Part shown: positions 1 to 9,076 of the stretch, in pieces
Numbering within the stretch: the first letter of the stretch is position 1
Layout: each line of letters begins with the position of its first letter
NCBI RefSeq assembly: GCF_032490495.1
Contig: NZ_JAVYJB010000006.1
Span: forward strand, 62,001 to 126,000
Source: Pilosibacter fragilis
GTDB taxonomy: Bacteria; Bacillota; Clostridia; Lachnospirales; Lachnospiraceae
Reading direction: 5' to 3'
Length of the DNA: 64,000 bases
The notes under the pieces: generated by a model
Seen by the model: only the letters and a program-made list of their open reading frames with translations
The model's database searches: none
Told to the model about the DNA's origin: nothing
Translations under genes and position numbers: made by a program

Positions 1-289
1 CCCAGGTGATATCGTCATCGGTGATTTCCGCTTTTCTTCCACGGCCGTTGTTATCATGTAAAGAAGCTTCAACACTGTTCTCTTTAAATTTATTAAGACA
101 ACGTTTTACCACACCGATTCCAATATCCAGTTTGTCAGCAATTGCTTCGTTAGATGCACCCTCAGATTTGAGCAGAAGGATTCTGGCACATTGATAAACG
201 CGAATTTCCAAAGTGCTCTGAGTCAGCAGTTTATTTAAGTAAGATTTATCATCATCTGTTAAAGAAATAGTTTTAATTGTATTAGGCAT
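1..289 (-). CDS. IS630-type transposase, N-terminal part (cut by window edge)
   Basis: The minus-strand frame opens with an ATG at 287-289 behind a GGAGG ribosome site and reads on to base 1 without a stop, giving 96 residues. They form a helix-turn-helix region (a KSEGASNEAIADKL-like recognition segment followed by VVKRCLNKFKE), as in the N-terminal DNA-binding domain of IS630/Tc1-mariner and related orphan transposases. The DDE catalytic domain would lie left of the window. Whether the element is intact cannot be judged. It sits just downstream of the RNase P RNA terminator, a common permissive landing place. It could also be the first ORF of a two-ORF IS630 element. Confidence 0.7.
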   Translation of the reverse strand, partial: MPNTIKTISLTDDDKSYLNKLLTQSTLEIRVYQCARILLLKSEGASNEAIADKLDIGIGVVKRCLNKFKENSVEASLHDNNGRGRKAEITDDDITW

Positions 290-420
290 AATTGACACCT
301 CCGATGGTTCAATTGTACCATAAATAGGAATGTGAATTAAAATAGTTTGTTATTTAAAGTGGATTGTACTAGATAAAGCGTCATCATAATAGTACCCCAA
401 AATTGATTCGATATTCTAAA

Positions 421-467
421 AAGACCGCTTTTCAAAACCTTATCATTCGATCCTAAAAAGCAGTCTT
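421..467 (-). terminator. Intrinsic terminator of rnpB
   Basis: On the minus strand an AAGACTGCTTTT arm is matched after a short loop by AAAAGCGGTCTT followed by a T run. It sits about 20 bases past the 3' end of the RNase P RNA. Confidence 0.7.
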
Positions 468-488
468 CATCATTTTCCATATTCAATA

Positions 489-835
489 TTCTGAGCAAGA
501 CGATAAGCCGGGTTATGTCGTTGGATGGTCATCTATCTAGACCGTCCGTCACCGGACGGCTCAAGCGGCCTACCCGGAAGCAGACGGGCCGCCTTATGCT
601 TCCTGTTTGGCCTTGCTTCGAGTGAGGTTTGCATGTGCCCTCCCTGTTACCAGTGAGGCGGTAGTCTCTTACACTGCCTTTCCACCCTTACATGTTTCCA
701 TGCGGTTTATTTCTGTTGCACTGTCTCTGAAGTCGCCTTCGCCGGACGTTATCCGGCACCCTGCCCTTTGAAGCCCGGACTTTCCTCTCCTGCATCCCTT
801 AGAACTGCAGCAGCGACCATCTGTCTTACTCAGAA
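489..835 (-). ncRNA. rnpB: RNase P RNA (bacterial type A)
   Basis: This is the catalytic RNA of ribonuclease P, which matures tRNA 5' ends. On the minus strand the 5' end reads TTCTGAGTAAGACAGATGG and the 3' end GTCTTGCTCAGAA, so the ends pair to form helix P1. The conserved CR-I block GACAGATGGTCGCTGC lies near the 5' end (about 811-827), and the ATAACCCGGCTTATCG block near the 3' end (about 500-517) corresponds to the conserved P4/CR-V partner. The length of about 347 nt fits type A RNAs, which Clostridia use. A strong sigma-A promoter lies immediately upstream and a hairpin-T terminator downstream. Confidence 0.93.
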
Positions 836-842
836 CTTGTTT

Positions 843-871
843 ATTTTAGCATATATTTATTTTGATGTCCA
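843..871 (-). promoter_or_regulatory. Sigma-A promoter of rnpB
   Basis: Minus strand: -35 TGGACA (866-871), 17-bp spacer, -10 TAAAAT (843-848). The -10 lies 7 bases before the folded 5' end of rnpB. Confidence 0.75.
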
Positions 872-915
872 GACGTGTGTTTATATTTTTTCGTTACGGC
901 TTTTACAGAGTTACT

Positions 916-1043
916 GTACACGGGTAGGAATTTTCTGAACTGAAAATTCCGTACAATACAGTGGCGGTAGTGGATTTTGCCGATTTGGAATGCGAAGCAT
1001 CGGCAAAATCAGTTACTGTTTGCGCAAGGCGTGAACAGTAACT
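916..1043. repeat. Three consecutive hairpins between rnpB and the uridine kinase-like gene
   Basis: Three inverted repeats follow each other. GGAATTTTC / GAAAATTCC (927-950) is flanked by TGTAC / GTACA. GATTTTGCCGAT / ATCGGCAAAATC (973-1010) has perfect 12-bp arms. AGTTACTGTT / AACAGTAACT (1011-1043) has perfect 10-bp arms. They lie in the 3' flank of the minus-strand gene that stops at 1108 and in the far upstream flank of rnpB. No T run makes any of them a classic terminator. The last two resemble, in layout only, the dispersed repeat at 42978-43110. Confidence 0.6.
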
Positions 1044-1107
1044 TTACAGATCATGTCCATATGGATGCACACTCCTATGAAAATGCCGCAGAAAAAAACG
1101 GATACAA

Positions 1108-2763
1108 CTACACATTCAGGCAGCTTCCCCCGATAAACTCCCTGAGAATCGAAGTCTTCGGGATCACATCACTGTCGATGGCAAGGAAATAGTCCAGGAA
1201 TTTGAGAAGCCGTTTCGCCTCATCATACTCTTCCCGGTCTCTCGGGATATTGAAGAGCAGCGGTTCCGCATAGAGCTTCAATACCGCAAGCTCATACACA
1301 AGCGCGGAGTTGAACATCACATCGGCGCTCTCCTGGTACGGGAAGATATTCTTATCCTCACCGCGGCGCACCGACGGCCAGCGCTCGATGGTCTCTAACG
1401 CGGAGGTTCCTCTTGTTCTCGCGTCCCGCACCATCCGGCGGATCAGTCGTCCGTCAGTTGTCGGGATCCGGTTGTGCTCATCCACATTCAACTGGGTCAG
1501 GGCGCTGATGTAGATCTTAAATTTACTGTCCTTCGGAAGTTCTGAGGACATCGCGTCATTCAGGCAGTGGATGCCCTCGATGACGAGAATATCCTTCTTT
1601 CCAAGCTTCAGCATTTCGCCTTTGTATTCCCTCTTACCGGTCTTAAAGTTAAACCGTGGAAGTTCGATGGTCTTACCGGAGAGCAGAGCGTTCATATCCT
1701 CATTAAACTGCGGAATATCTACGCACCCAAGCGCCTCAAAATCCGGCTGCCCGTTCTCGTCAAGCGGATACTCTTCCCGGTTGCGGAAATAGTTGTCCAC
1801 GGAGATCGGATGCGGATTGTATCCCAGCGCCGCAAACTGAGTTGAAAGCCTGTGGCTGAAGGTTGTCTTACCGGACGAAGACGGTCCCGCGATCATCACG
1901 ATCCTGCGGTCCGGATCCTTCACTGCCTTCTCAGCAACCTGACCGATATTTTTCTCCTGCAGCGCCTCCTGCATCAGGATCAGATCCTGCCCTCTGCCGT
2001 CCACGATCATCTTATTTAATGCGCCGACATTCGGTACCTCAAGACTGTCACTCCAGCGGTAGGAAGAATGCAGGATTGAGAACAGCTTCTCCCGGATCGC
2101 CGGATGCTCCACATGTTTCGGATCCGTTTTCACCGGAAGCAGGAGCAAAAATCCCGCATGACACGGAACAAGGTCAAAATACTTCACATAACTTGTGTCC
2201 GGAACCATATATCCATAAAAATAGTCCTCAAACTCTCCGATACTGTAAATATTCACCCGCGATGCACGACGATACTGGAACAGCTGCTCCTTATCATGCA
2301 TCCCATGCTTTCCAAAGAGCTCCACCGCGTCGTCCGTATTCACACTCCGCTTCTTCACCGGAATCGCCGCGTCCCGAAGCTTCTCCATATGCGCCTTCAC
2401 TTCAGAAAGCAACTTCTCGTCCACCGTAACATTCCCGACGAGCTCCCCGTAGATCCCGTTTCCCAGAGCAAAGTCGATCTGGATCTTCTTGATCTTCTCT
2501 CGCGGAATTACCTCATAAAACGCCTTCAGCATCAGAAAGATCGCACTGCGCTCATACGTCTTATAACCTGCATTTTCCTTCGCTGTGATAAAAGAAATCT
2601 CAGAATCTCCCGCCAGAGTCTTTTCAAGCTCCCTGAGCTTTCCATTGACCCGCACAAGCAGGATATCATTCTCATACTGATCCTGAAAATCTCTCGCGAT
2701 CTCCAGATAGGTTGTTCCCTCCGGATACGTTTTTTCGATTCCATTCACCTTTACAACTGCCAT
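1108..2763 (-). CDS. TGS-domain nucleoside (uridine) kinase-like protein
   Basis: Cytoplasmic 551-residue protein of the type annotated in Clostridia as nucleoside kinase or uridine kinase-like. The order is an N-terminal TGS domain (about 1-62, beginning VKVNGIEKTYPEGTTYLEIA), a segment resembling the second additional domain of threonyl/alanyl-tRNA synthetases (about 70-220), and a phosphoribulokinase/uridine kinase P-loop domain from about 285. The Walker A motif is GPSSSGKT at about 293-300, followed by a PISVDNYF segment as in uridine kinases. The reaction is presumably phosphoryl transfer to a nucleoside, but the substrate of this fusion type is not settled. It is last in the minus-strand dgt-dnaG-rpoD cluster, separated from the Nif3-like gene by a 296-bp gap with a long palindrome. 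Confidence 0.85.
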   Translation of the reverse strand: MAVVKVNGIEKTYPEGTTYLEIARDFQDQYENDILLVRVNGKLRELEKTLAGDSEISFITAKENAGYKTYERSAIFLMLKAFYEVIPREKIKKIQIDFALGNGIYGELVGNVTVDEKLLSEVKAHMEKLRDAAIPVKKRSVNTDDAVELFGKHGMHDKEQLFQYRRASRVNIYSIGEFEDYFYGYMVPDTSYVKYFDLVPCHAGFLLLLPVKTDPKHVEHPAIREKLFSILHSSYRWSDSLEVPNVGALNKMIVDGRGQDLILMQEALQEKNIGQVAEKAVKDPDRRIVMIAGPSSSGKTTFSHRLSTQFAALGYNPHPISVDNYFRNREEYPLDENGQPDFEALGCVDIPQFNEDMNALLSGKTIELPRFNFKTGKREYKGEMLKLGKKDILVIEGIHCLNDAMSSELPKDSKFKIYISALTQLNVDEHNRIPTTDGRLIRRMVRDARTRGTSALETIERWPSVRRGEDKNIFPYQESADVMFNSALVYELAVLKLYAEPLLFNIPRDREEYDEAKRLLKFLDYFLAIDSDVIPKTSILREFIGGSCLNV

Positions 2764-2836
2764 AAAACCACCTCACACAACCTCTCCGCTGATGACATTC
2801 ACAACATCAGCAACAGCCATTTCACTTCGATCTATA

Positions 2837-3041
2837 GCACCGGTCAGCCTCCGATCCCGGGCGCCTGTTTTTCGGGGATTGGCTTCCTCTTAGCTCGCAG
2901 GTGAATGCGTTGGAGGAAAGGTGACACTTGTCTGAGCAAAGCGAGTTGTGTCACCTTTTCTCCGCCCTTAGCATTCGCATGCAAGCTTAGAGAAACCTCC
3001 CCGAAAATCATCTCAGCCCGGGGGCGGAGGCTGACCGGTGC
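2837..3041. repeat. 205-bp imperfect palindrome (long hairpin)
   Basis: The left arm starts GCACCGGTCAGCCTCCG at 2837 and the right arm ends with its complement at 3041. Matching blocks continue inward (CCCGGG; TTTTCGGGG; CTCTTAGCT against CTCTAAGCT; GAATGC) down to AGGTGACAC / GTGTCACCT around a 20-nt loop near 2939. Arms are about 90 bases with mismatches and small bulges. It fills the intergenic space between the stop of the Nif3-like gene (3060) and the start of the kinase-like gene (2763). Confidence 0.8.
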
Positions 3042-3059
3042 GTCCCCGAAGCCAATTAC

Positions 3060-3860
3060 CTACACCACGACCGCCGGAAACTTCACCGCCATCTTCATGA
3101 TCTCGATATCATCAGGTAACTTCTCCTTCAAAAATCCTTCCATGAAATCCATGAAAATATGCTCCAGCCCATAATGACCCGCATCAATGATCATCATCCC
3201 CTGAGCTGCCGCGTCGATTCCCTCATGGTGACTGATATCCCCGGTGATAAATGCCTGAGCGCCTGCCTTAATCGCCTCATTAAGCTCACTTCCACCGGCC
3301 CCCGGGCAGGTAGCTGCCTTCACAATTGGAGTATCCTCATAAAGCTCACTTCCATAAACGGTCACAAACGGAAGTCCAAACCGGTTCTTAACCTCTCTCG
3401 CAAGCTCCAAGCCCTTCATAGGCACTTTCAGCGATCCTGTCTTACCGATTCCGTACTCCGTCCCGGAAATCTCTCCCATGGCCTCCAGTGGCTTCTGATC
3501 GGTAAAATTCAACCGGTCCGCCACAATATCCGCCATGCACCCCGGCGCCGAATCAAAATTTGTATGCATCGCATAGTATGACACATCCGACTGGATCAGA
3601 GACACAAGCCGTCTTCCAATAAAATCCTCGTCCGAAACATGTTTCATCGGCTTAAAGATCAGCGGATGATGGCTTAACAGCATATCTGCCCCGATCTCCT
3701 TCGCCCGATCCACCGCCGCGTCATCCGCGTCCAGCGTCAGAAGGATCTTCTTCACGTTCTTGTCGATCCGCCCTGCTAAAAGTCCCGGATTATCCCAGTC
3801 ACAGGCACAGGACTTCGGCGCAAGCGTCTCTAAGATTTCAATGATCTCCCTGCATTTCAT
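3060..3860 (-). CDS. Nif3-like dinuclear metal-centre protein
   Basis: 266-residue member of the Nif3/YqfO family (GTP cyclohydrolase I type 2 homologues). The family forms hexameric toroids with two metal ions per subunit, and its biochemical role is poorly defined. The metal-binding SHHP motif is at about 63-66 (context DMLLSHHPLIF) and a second conserved block, ITGDISHHEG and GHYGLEH, lies in the C-terminal third, as the family requires. The length is that of the short form lacking the inserted CutA-like domain. The start overlaps the end of trmK by 23 bp, indicating translational coupling, an arrangement widely conserved in Firmicutes. Confidence 0.93.
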   Translation of the reverse strand: MKCREIIEILETLAPKSCACDWDNPGLLAGRIDKNVKKILLTLDADDAAVDRAKEIGADMLLSHHPLIFKPMKHVSDEDFIGRRLVSLIQSDVSYYAMHTNFDSAPGCMADIVADRLNFTDQKPLEAMGEISGTEYGIGKTGSLKVPMKGLELAREVKNRFGLPFVTVYGSELYEDTPIVKAATCPGAGGSELNEAIKAGAQAFITGDISHHEGIDAAAQGMMIIDAGHYGLEHIFMDFMEGFLKEKLPDDIEIMKMAVKFPAVVV

Positions 3861-4584
3861 GCTGTACCTCCTGATTTTCTTTTAACTGTAATTTCAACTC
3901 GGAAAGCCGCTCTGCCGCCCGTTCGGAATCCCCCGCCTTCGCGGAAAGATCCTCGATGAACCGCAGAAGCTTCGCCTCTTCTTCCTTCAGATATGTAAGA
4001 AGAACCGGGTTCTTCGTCCGGATCAGATAATCGCCGTAGAGCATGCGGCTGTCCTCAGAAAGGCTTAAAACATCCGGATCCACTGTTTTCCCCTCAGAAT
4101 CTGCGTCTTTCTCTCTCCGCACATCCATCACCGTATAAAACTTCCCGTCCTCAAGGACCATCTCTTCCTTCCGGATCACAAAACCGTTCTCAAAAAGCCA
4201 TCTTCTGACCTTAAAGATCTCCGACTGCGGCGATAAGACCCACTGTTTCACTGAATCCCACATATGTCTTCCGTTCTCCAGGATCTTAATGATCAGCTCG
4301 CCGCCCATCCCGGCGATCACGACAGAATCTGCCTCTCCCGGCAGAAGCTTTGCGACACCGTCAGAAAGTCTCGTCTCGATCTTATCCGTAAGTCCAGCAA
4401 GGTCAATATTTTCCGTCGCCCTGGATAACGGGCCTTTCCGCACATCCATAGCCACAGCCTTCTTTACGATCATTCTCCTGACAAGCTCCACCGGAACATG
4501 TCCGTGGTCCGTCCCAACGTCTGCCGCGGACTCCCCGGGTTCCACAAATGAGAGCACCAGCTCCAGGCGTTCTGATAATTTCAT
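3838..4584 (-). CDS. trmK: tRNA (adenine(22)-N1)-methyltransferase
   Basis: 248-residue class I SAM-dependent methyltransferase of the TrmK/YqfN family, which makes m1A22 in the D-arm of tRNAs. The SAM-binding motif reads AADVGTDHGHVPVEL near residue 20-33, followed by VAMDVRKGPL, and a VVIAGMGGELI block around residue 90 is characteristic of the family. The C-terminal third is predicted coiled coil (EEEAKLLRFIEDL onward). It is followed by overlapping nif3 and preceded 155 bp upstream by rpoD, so it sits in its usual operon position. Confidence 0.93.
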   Translation of the reverse strand: MKLSERLELVLSFVEPGESAADVGTDHGHVPVELVRRMIVKKAVAMDVRKGPLSRATENIDLAGLTDKIETRLSDGVAKLLPGEADSVVIAGMGGELIIKILENGRHMWDSVKQWVLSPQSEIFKVRRWLFENGFVIRKEEMVLEDGKFYTVMDVRREKDADSEGKTVDPDVLSLSEDSRMLYGDYLIRTKNPVLLTYLKEEEAKLLRFIEDLSAKAGDSERAAERLSELKLQLKENQEVQHEMQGDH

Positions 4585-4738
4585 ATCAATTTCTCCATTT
4601 CTCTTTCACACGACTGCTTTTCGATTTCGCAGCCGCCTTTTTGTATTTCCGGCAGTTTAACTCCATCCAGGAGCACACAGACAGGCCATCCCTGACTGCC
4701 TTTTCCTGCACAGATCTTTTCCTGCTTCCCATATCTTT

Positions 4739-5863
4739 TTACTCATCCAGATAATCTTTCAAGATCTTACTCCTGCTCGGATGGCGCAGTTTTCTAAGGG
4801 CCTTCGCCTCGATCTGGCGGATCCGCTCCCTCGTCACGTTGAACTGCCGTCCGACCTCTTCCAATGTCCTCGGTCTTCCGTCATCCAGGCCAAATCTCAG
4901 GCGCAGCACTTTCTGTTCCCTCTCAGTGAGCGTTGACAACACATCCATCAGCTGTTCGTGGAGCAGCGTGTAGGTCGCGGCATCCGCCGGGACTTCCACA
5001 TTATTATCCTGGATAAAGTCCCCGAGGTGGCTGTCCTCCTCCTCGCCGATCGGAGTCTCTAAGGACACCGGATCCTGAGAGATCTTCATGATCTCACGGA
5101 CACGCTCCACCGGCATATCGAGCTCCTTTGCAAGCTCCTCCGGCGTGGCCTCACGGCCAAGCTTCTGGACTAACTGTCTCTGGGTCCGCACAAGGCGATT
5201 GATGGTCTCCACCATGTGGACCGGAATCCGAATCGTTCTCGCTTGATCCGCAATGGCGCGGGTGATCGCCTGACGGATCCACCAGGTTGCGTAGGTGCTG
5301 AATTTATATCCTTTTCGGTAATCAAACTTCTCGACTGCCTTGATGAGTCCAAGATTTCCCTCCTGGATCAGGTCGAGCAGCTGCATGCCCCGTCCGGCAT
5401 ACCGTTTTGCGATACTCACCACAAGACGCAGGTTCGACTCTGCAAGTTTCTTCTTTGCCTCCTCGTCACCGAGCTCAATCTTCTTTGCCAGTTCGATCTC
5501 CTCGTCCGGGGAAAGCAGCGGTACTTTTCCGATCTCTTTTAAGTACATCCGGACCGGATCATCTACACCGATCCCCTCCGGTACGGATAGATCGATATGT
5601 TCCACATCAATATCATCCTCCGGATCTGCATCTTCATCCTCCGAAAACAGATCCGGATCCATATCATCATCGTTCGACATTTTTAAGACGTCGACATGTT
5701 TTTTATCCAGGAAGTCGTATATGCGGTCCAGCTTCTCGGGTGTCAGTTCATCCCCCGCAAAGGCATCCAGAACTTCCTTTTCATCAAGGACGTTCTTTTT
5801 ACTTTTTGCGAGTTCCAGAAGTTTTGATAACTTCTCTTCAAATGTAAGTGTCTTTTCCTCCAT
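4739..5863 (-). CDS. rpoD: RNA polymerase primary sigma factor (sigma-70/SigA)
   Basis: 374-residue housekeeping sigma factor. An acidic N-terminal region 1.1 (about 1-90, rich in D/E around DDMDPDLFSEDED) is followed by region 1.2 and the conserved core: region 2 with the YATWWIRQAITRAI -10 recognition/melting helix, region 3, and region 4 with the LEEVGRQFNVTRERIRQIEA helix-turn-helix that reads the -35 box. The length matches clostridial SigA proteins, which lack the long insert of proteobacterial RpoD. The gene follows dnaG with a 59-bp gap, the classical macromolecular-synthesis arrangement. Confidence 0.97.
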   Translation of the reverse strand: MEEKTLTFEEKLSKLLELAKSKKNVLDEKEVLDAFAGDELTPEKLDRIYDFLDKKHVDVLKMSNDDDMDPDLFSEDEDADPEDDIDVEHIDLSVPEGIGVDDPVRMYLKEIGKVPLLSPDEEIELAKKIELGDEEAKKKLAESNLRLVVSIAKRYAGRGMQLLDLIQEGNLGLIKAVEKFDYRKGYKFSTYATWWIRQAITRAIADQARTIRIPVHMVETINRLVRTQRQLVQKLGREATPEELAKELDMPVERVREIMKISQDPVSLETPIGEEEDSHLGDFIQDNNVEVPADAATYTLLHEQLMDVLSTLTEREQKVLRLRFGLDDGRPRTLEEVGRQFNVTRERIRQIEAKALRKLRHPSRSKILKDYLDE

Positions 5864-5922
5864 AATTCCATCCTTCCCGGCACCTGACGTTCCTCGTGTC
5901 TGCCTTTTTGCTTCTGCTTCTC

Positions 5923-7689
5923 TCAGTCAAGTGTGATATTCAGGGCAGCCAGTGCTGACTGCTGCCTGATGATTTCCTGCAACTCTCTGATATCTGCTGT
6001 TTTTCCCTTTACCTCCAGACTGTGTTTCTTTATCTTTTTGACGGTTTCCGAGAGCGCTCTCCTCTGTTCCTCATTATTTAAGGACTCGCTGAGACTCGCG
6101 TGGAATAAGGCCGCCACTTCCCTGTATTGTTCCTCGCCCTCGATGAAATGATTCAGGATCTGCGCAGGGTTCACGCTACCTGTTTTTTCATATTCATCGA
6201 AGACCATGGATGCCGCTTCTCTGTAAAGCTCGTCGTCAAAATCCTCCGGCGTGATAATGCCGCGGATCTTTTCAAAAAGCTGCGGACGCTCGATGAGCCA
6301 GGTGAGAAGCAGTCTCTGGGACTTCCGGATCCCGTCCTCCTTCTCCTTTTTCTGGCGGGTCCGCTCCTTATCGTACTCCCGCTCCCTTGTGGTCACTCCG
6401 ATGAGTCCGCCCATGGAGTTCACGAGGTTTTTGAGATCCGTCTCCGGGATCATATACTCCCTTGCAACGGCTTCCGTGTAATTATCACGCTCCAGCTTTT
6501 CCGGAAATTCCAGAAGCTTCTTCGCGATGGCGTTATAAAACCCTGTCTTCGACTCCGGGTCCTGCATGTTGTACTGGCTCCGGATCACGGAGATTTCGAA
6601 CATAAAGCTTCCGACGGCATTGTCGATCCGCTTCTGGAATTCCTCTTTCCCAAGATTCTTGATAAACTCGTCCGGGTCCTTATAGGGCTTCATATTTAAA
6701 ACCTTGATGGACATTCCAACCTCTTTTAAGATCGGAATCGCGCGGAGCGCCGCCTTCACTCCCGCCCCATCGCTGTCGTAGGTCAGGACTACCTGATCCG
6801 TGTAGCGCTTTAAAAGCATCGCGTGCTGGGACGTAAACGCGGTCCCCAGAGATGCCACCGCGTTCGTAAATCCGGCCTGATGCATGGCGATCACGTCCAC
6901 ATAGCCTTCACAGATCAGCATATATTTCGCCCTGGACGTTCTCGCGAAATTAAGTCCGTAGAGATTCCGGCTCTTATCAAAGATCTTCGTCTCCGGGGAG
7001 TTTAAATATTTCGGCTCCCCGTCCCCCATTACACGGCCGCCGAAACCGATGACACGGTTATTGACGTCTAAGATCGGGAACATGACACGGTTCCAGAATT
7101 TATCTCTGGCTCCCCTCTCATCGATAAAGAAAAGACCTGTCTCTTTTAAAATATCGTCGTTGTATCCCTTCGACCTCATATACCGGTAAAGGTCATCCGG
7201 CACCTTACTGGAATACCCAAGACCGAAGTGGCGGATCGTATCGTCCGTCAGACGGCGTTTCTCCTTAAAATAGTCATATCCGACCTTTCCTGACGGCTGC
7301 TTTAACTGATAATAAAAGAAGTTCGCCGCAAGACGGTTGATCTCAAGGAGCGTATTTTTCAGGTCCGCCTGAGCTCTCGCCTCCTTTGAGTATTCCACCT
7401 CCGGCAGGGCGATCCCCGCCCGGTCCGCCAGCATCTTCACCGCTTCCACGAAGGTATAATTTTCATATTCCATCACAAAGGTGATGACATTTCCGCCTGC
7501 TCCGCATCCGAAGCAGTAATACATCTGCTTTCCCGGTGAAACGGAAAAGGACGGGGATTTCTCATTATGAAACGGGCACAATCCGAAATAGTTTGCGCCC
7601 TTTTTCTTTAAATTCACATACTGGGACACGATGTCCACGATGTCATTTCTTGTTCGTACTTCCTCGATCACTTCTTCCGGGTAATACAC
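5923..7689 (-). CDS. dnaG: DNA primase
   Basis: 588-residue primase that synthesises RNA primers for replication. The N-terminal CHC2 zinc-binding domain shows CPFH near residue 38 and CFGC near residue 60. The primase core follows, with a TOPRIM domain beginning LICEGYVDVIAMHQAG (about 258) and its acidic DSDGAG motif (about residue 305). The C-terminal helical region that binds DnaB helicase is about 440-588. The start has a clear preceding ribosome site and the family's MYYPEEVIEEVRTRNDIVDIV opening. It is flanked by dgt upstream and rpoD downstream on the same strand. Confidence 0.97.
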   Translation of the reverse strand: MYYPEEVIEEVRTRNDIVDIVSQYVNLKKKGANYFGLCPFHNEKSPSFSVSPGKQMYYCFGCGAGGNVITFVMEYENYTFVEAVKMLADRAGIALPEVEYSKEARAQADLKNTLLEINRLAANFFYYQLKQPSGKVGYDYFKEKRRLTDDTIRHFGLGYSSKVPDDLYRYMRSKGYNDDILKETGLFFIDERGARDKFWNRVMFPILDVNNRVIGFGGRVMGDGEPKYLNSPETKIFDKSRNLYGLNFARTSRAKYMLICEGYVDVIAMHQAGFTNAVASLGTAFTSQHAMLLKRYTDQVVLTYDSDGAGVKAALRAIPILKEVGMSIKVLNMKPYKDPDEFIKNLGKEEFQKRIDNAVGSFMFEISVIRSQYNMQDPESKTGFYNAIAKKLLEFPEKLERDNYTEAVAREYMIPETDLKNLVNSMGGLIGVTTREREYDKERTRQKKEKEDGIRKSQRLLLTWLIERPQLFEKIRGIITPEDFDDELYREAASMVFDEYEKTGSVNPAQILNHFIEGEEQYREVAALFHASLSESLNNEEQRRALSETVKKIKKHSLEVKGKTADIRELQEIIRQQSALAALNITLD

Positions 7690-7776
7690 GCTTCATCCCT
7701 CCCGCGATATGTATTTTCCGCAAAACCGCTCTGCACTTTCCTCTCAGAAACCTCGCAGATCCGCCGGATCCGCCTC

Positions 7777-8784
7777 TCAGACATTCCAGCCTTTCGGTAC
7801 AAATAATTCTTCAAACCGGTCGATGGCATATCCGTCGCTCATCCCGGCAATATAATCACAGACGACCCGCTCTCTCCTCTCCCCGCGAAGCTCCATCATC
7901 GCCAGGTACTCTTCCGGCAGCTCGTCCACATGCTTCAGGTAGTATTCGTAAAGTGTCACGATCAGCTGCTGGGCTCTTCCCTCCTCGCCCTTTGCGGCAG
8001 GATTGCGGTACACATGTTCAAACATCCATTCCCTCAAGCCCCGCATGGCCCGCTCTACGTCCGGGGACATAAAGATCGACGGCCTGTCCATACTGTTATT
8101 GATAATATCATGGATCATGATATTCAGGCGGTCCTTTACGGTATCCCCAAGTACATCCGCGTATTCTCTCGGAATATCCCGCTCGGTAATGATTTTTCCG
8201 CGGATCGCGTCGTCGATATCATGATTGATGTATGCGATTTTATCGGAGAACCGCACGATCTTTCCCTCCATGGTCGCCGGATTTCCGGACGTTCTGTGGT
8301 TTAACATTCCGTCGCGGACTTCCTTTGTGAGGTTTAACCCCTGTCCCTTTTTTTCCAGGATCTCCACCACCCGGACGCTCTGCTTATAGTGGGCGAAGCC
8401 GTCCTCGCAGATCTCATTCAATATGTATTCCCCCGCATGTCCGAAAGGTGTGTGGCCGAGATCATGCCCCAAGGCGATTGCCTCAGTCAGGGACTCATTC
8501 ATCCGGAGTGCCTTTGCGATCGTTCTCGCGATCTGGGATACCTCTAACGTATGGGTCAGTCTCGTCCGGTAGTGGTCCCCTTCCGGAGCGAGGAAAACCT
8601 GGGTCTTGTCTTTCAGGCGCCGGAATGACTTGCTGTGCAGGATCCGGTCACGATCACGCTGATAGGCAGGGCGGATATCGCAGAGCGGTTCCTCCCGGTC
8701 ACGCCCCAGCGTCTCACTGCTTAACGACGCATAAGGACTCAGATTCTGGCGTTCCCACTGTTCCATCGTTTCCCTGATATTCAT
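7777..8784 (-). CDS. dgt: dGTP triphosphohydrolase-like protein
   Basis: Cytoplasmic HD-domain enzyme that splits dGTP or related dNTPs to nucleoside and triphosphate. An ATG at 8782-8784 is preferred over the upstream one at 8835 because AGGAGG lies 9 bases before it; this gives 335 residues opening MNIRETMEQWERQNLSPYA. The family pattern is clear: RDRDRILHSKSFRRL, THTLEVSQIARTIA (first H of the HD site), the HDLGHTPFGHAGE motif, and DKIAYINHDIDDA further on. It heads the operon with dnaG and rpoD, as in many Clostridia. Confidence 0.95.
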   Translation of the reverse strand: MNIRETMEQWERQNLSPYASLSSETLGRDREEPLCDIRPAYQRDRDRILHSKSFRRLKDKTQVFLAPEGDHYRTRLTHTLEVSQIARTIAKALRMNESLTEAIALGHDLGHTPFGHAGEYILNEICEDGFAHYKQSVRVVEILEKKGQGLNLTKEVRDGMLNHRTSGNPATMEGKIVRFSDKIAYINHDIDDAIRGKIITERDIPREYADVLGDTVKDRLNIMIHDIINNSMDRPSIFMSPDVERAMRGLREWMFEHVYRNPAAKGEEGRAQQLIVTLYEYYLKHVDELPEEYLAMMELRGERRERVVCDYIAGMSDGYAIDRFEELFVPKGWNV

Positions 8785-8974
8785 ACCTGACCGCCTCCTT
8801 TTCCGGCGCAGCCCGTCATTCCCACGGGCGTACATTTGTTCTCCGTCCTAAGAATATACTTTTATAGTATATCATATTTTAAGGCATTTTAGAACCACGA
8901 TTCCTGTCCTTTTACTGAAAAATATGTAAAATTACTGAAATTTTTTCGTTCAGCTCCCACTGAGATAAAACAGC

Positions 8975-9026
8975 CCGGCAGGCCAGGTCTTTTGCAGAGT
9001 ATCTCCGCCTTTCCCTGTCCTGCCGG
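8975..9026 (-). terminator. Intrinsic terminator after the M20 amidohydrolase
   Basis: Minus strand: CCGGCAGGaCAGG is matched by CCTGgcCTGCCGG and followed by a T-rich tail, 50-100 bases past the amidohydrolase stop. Confidence 0.7.
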
Positions 9027-9076
9027 ACTTACGGCCATTCTATTCCTTTTTTTCAAAGACTCCGTCATGCCGTCTC

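Noticed and set aside
1863..2429. Long plus-strand frame of 188 codons opposite the kinase-like gene
   Set aside because: Pro/Ser/Arg-rich translation typical of an antisense shadow of a GC-rich gene.
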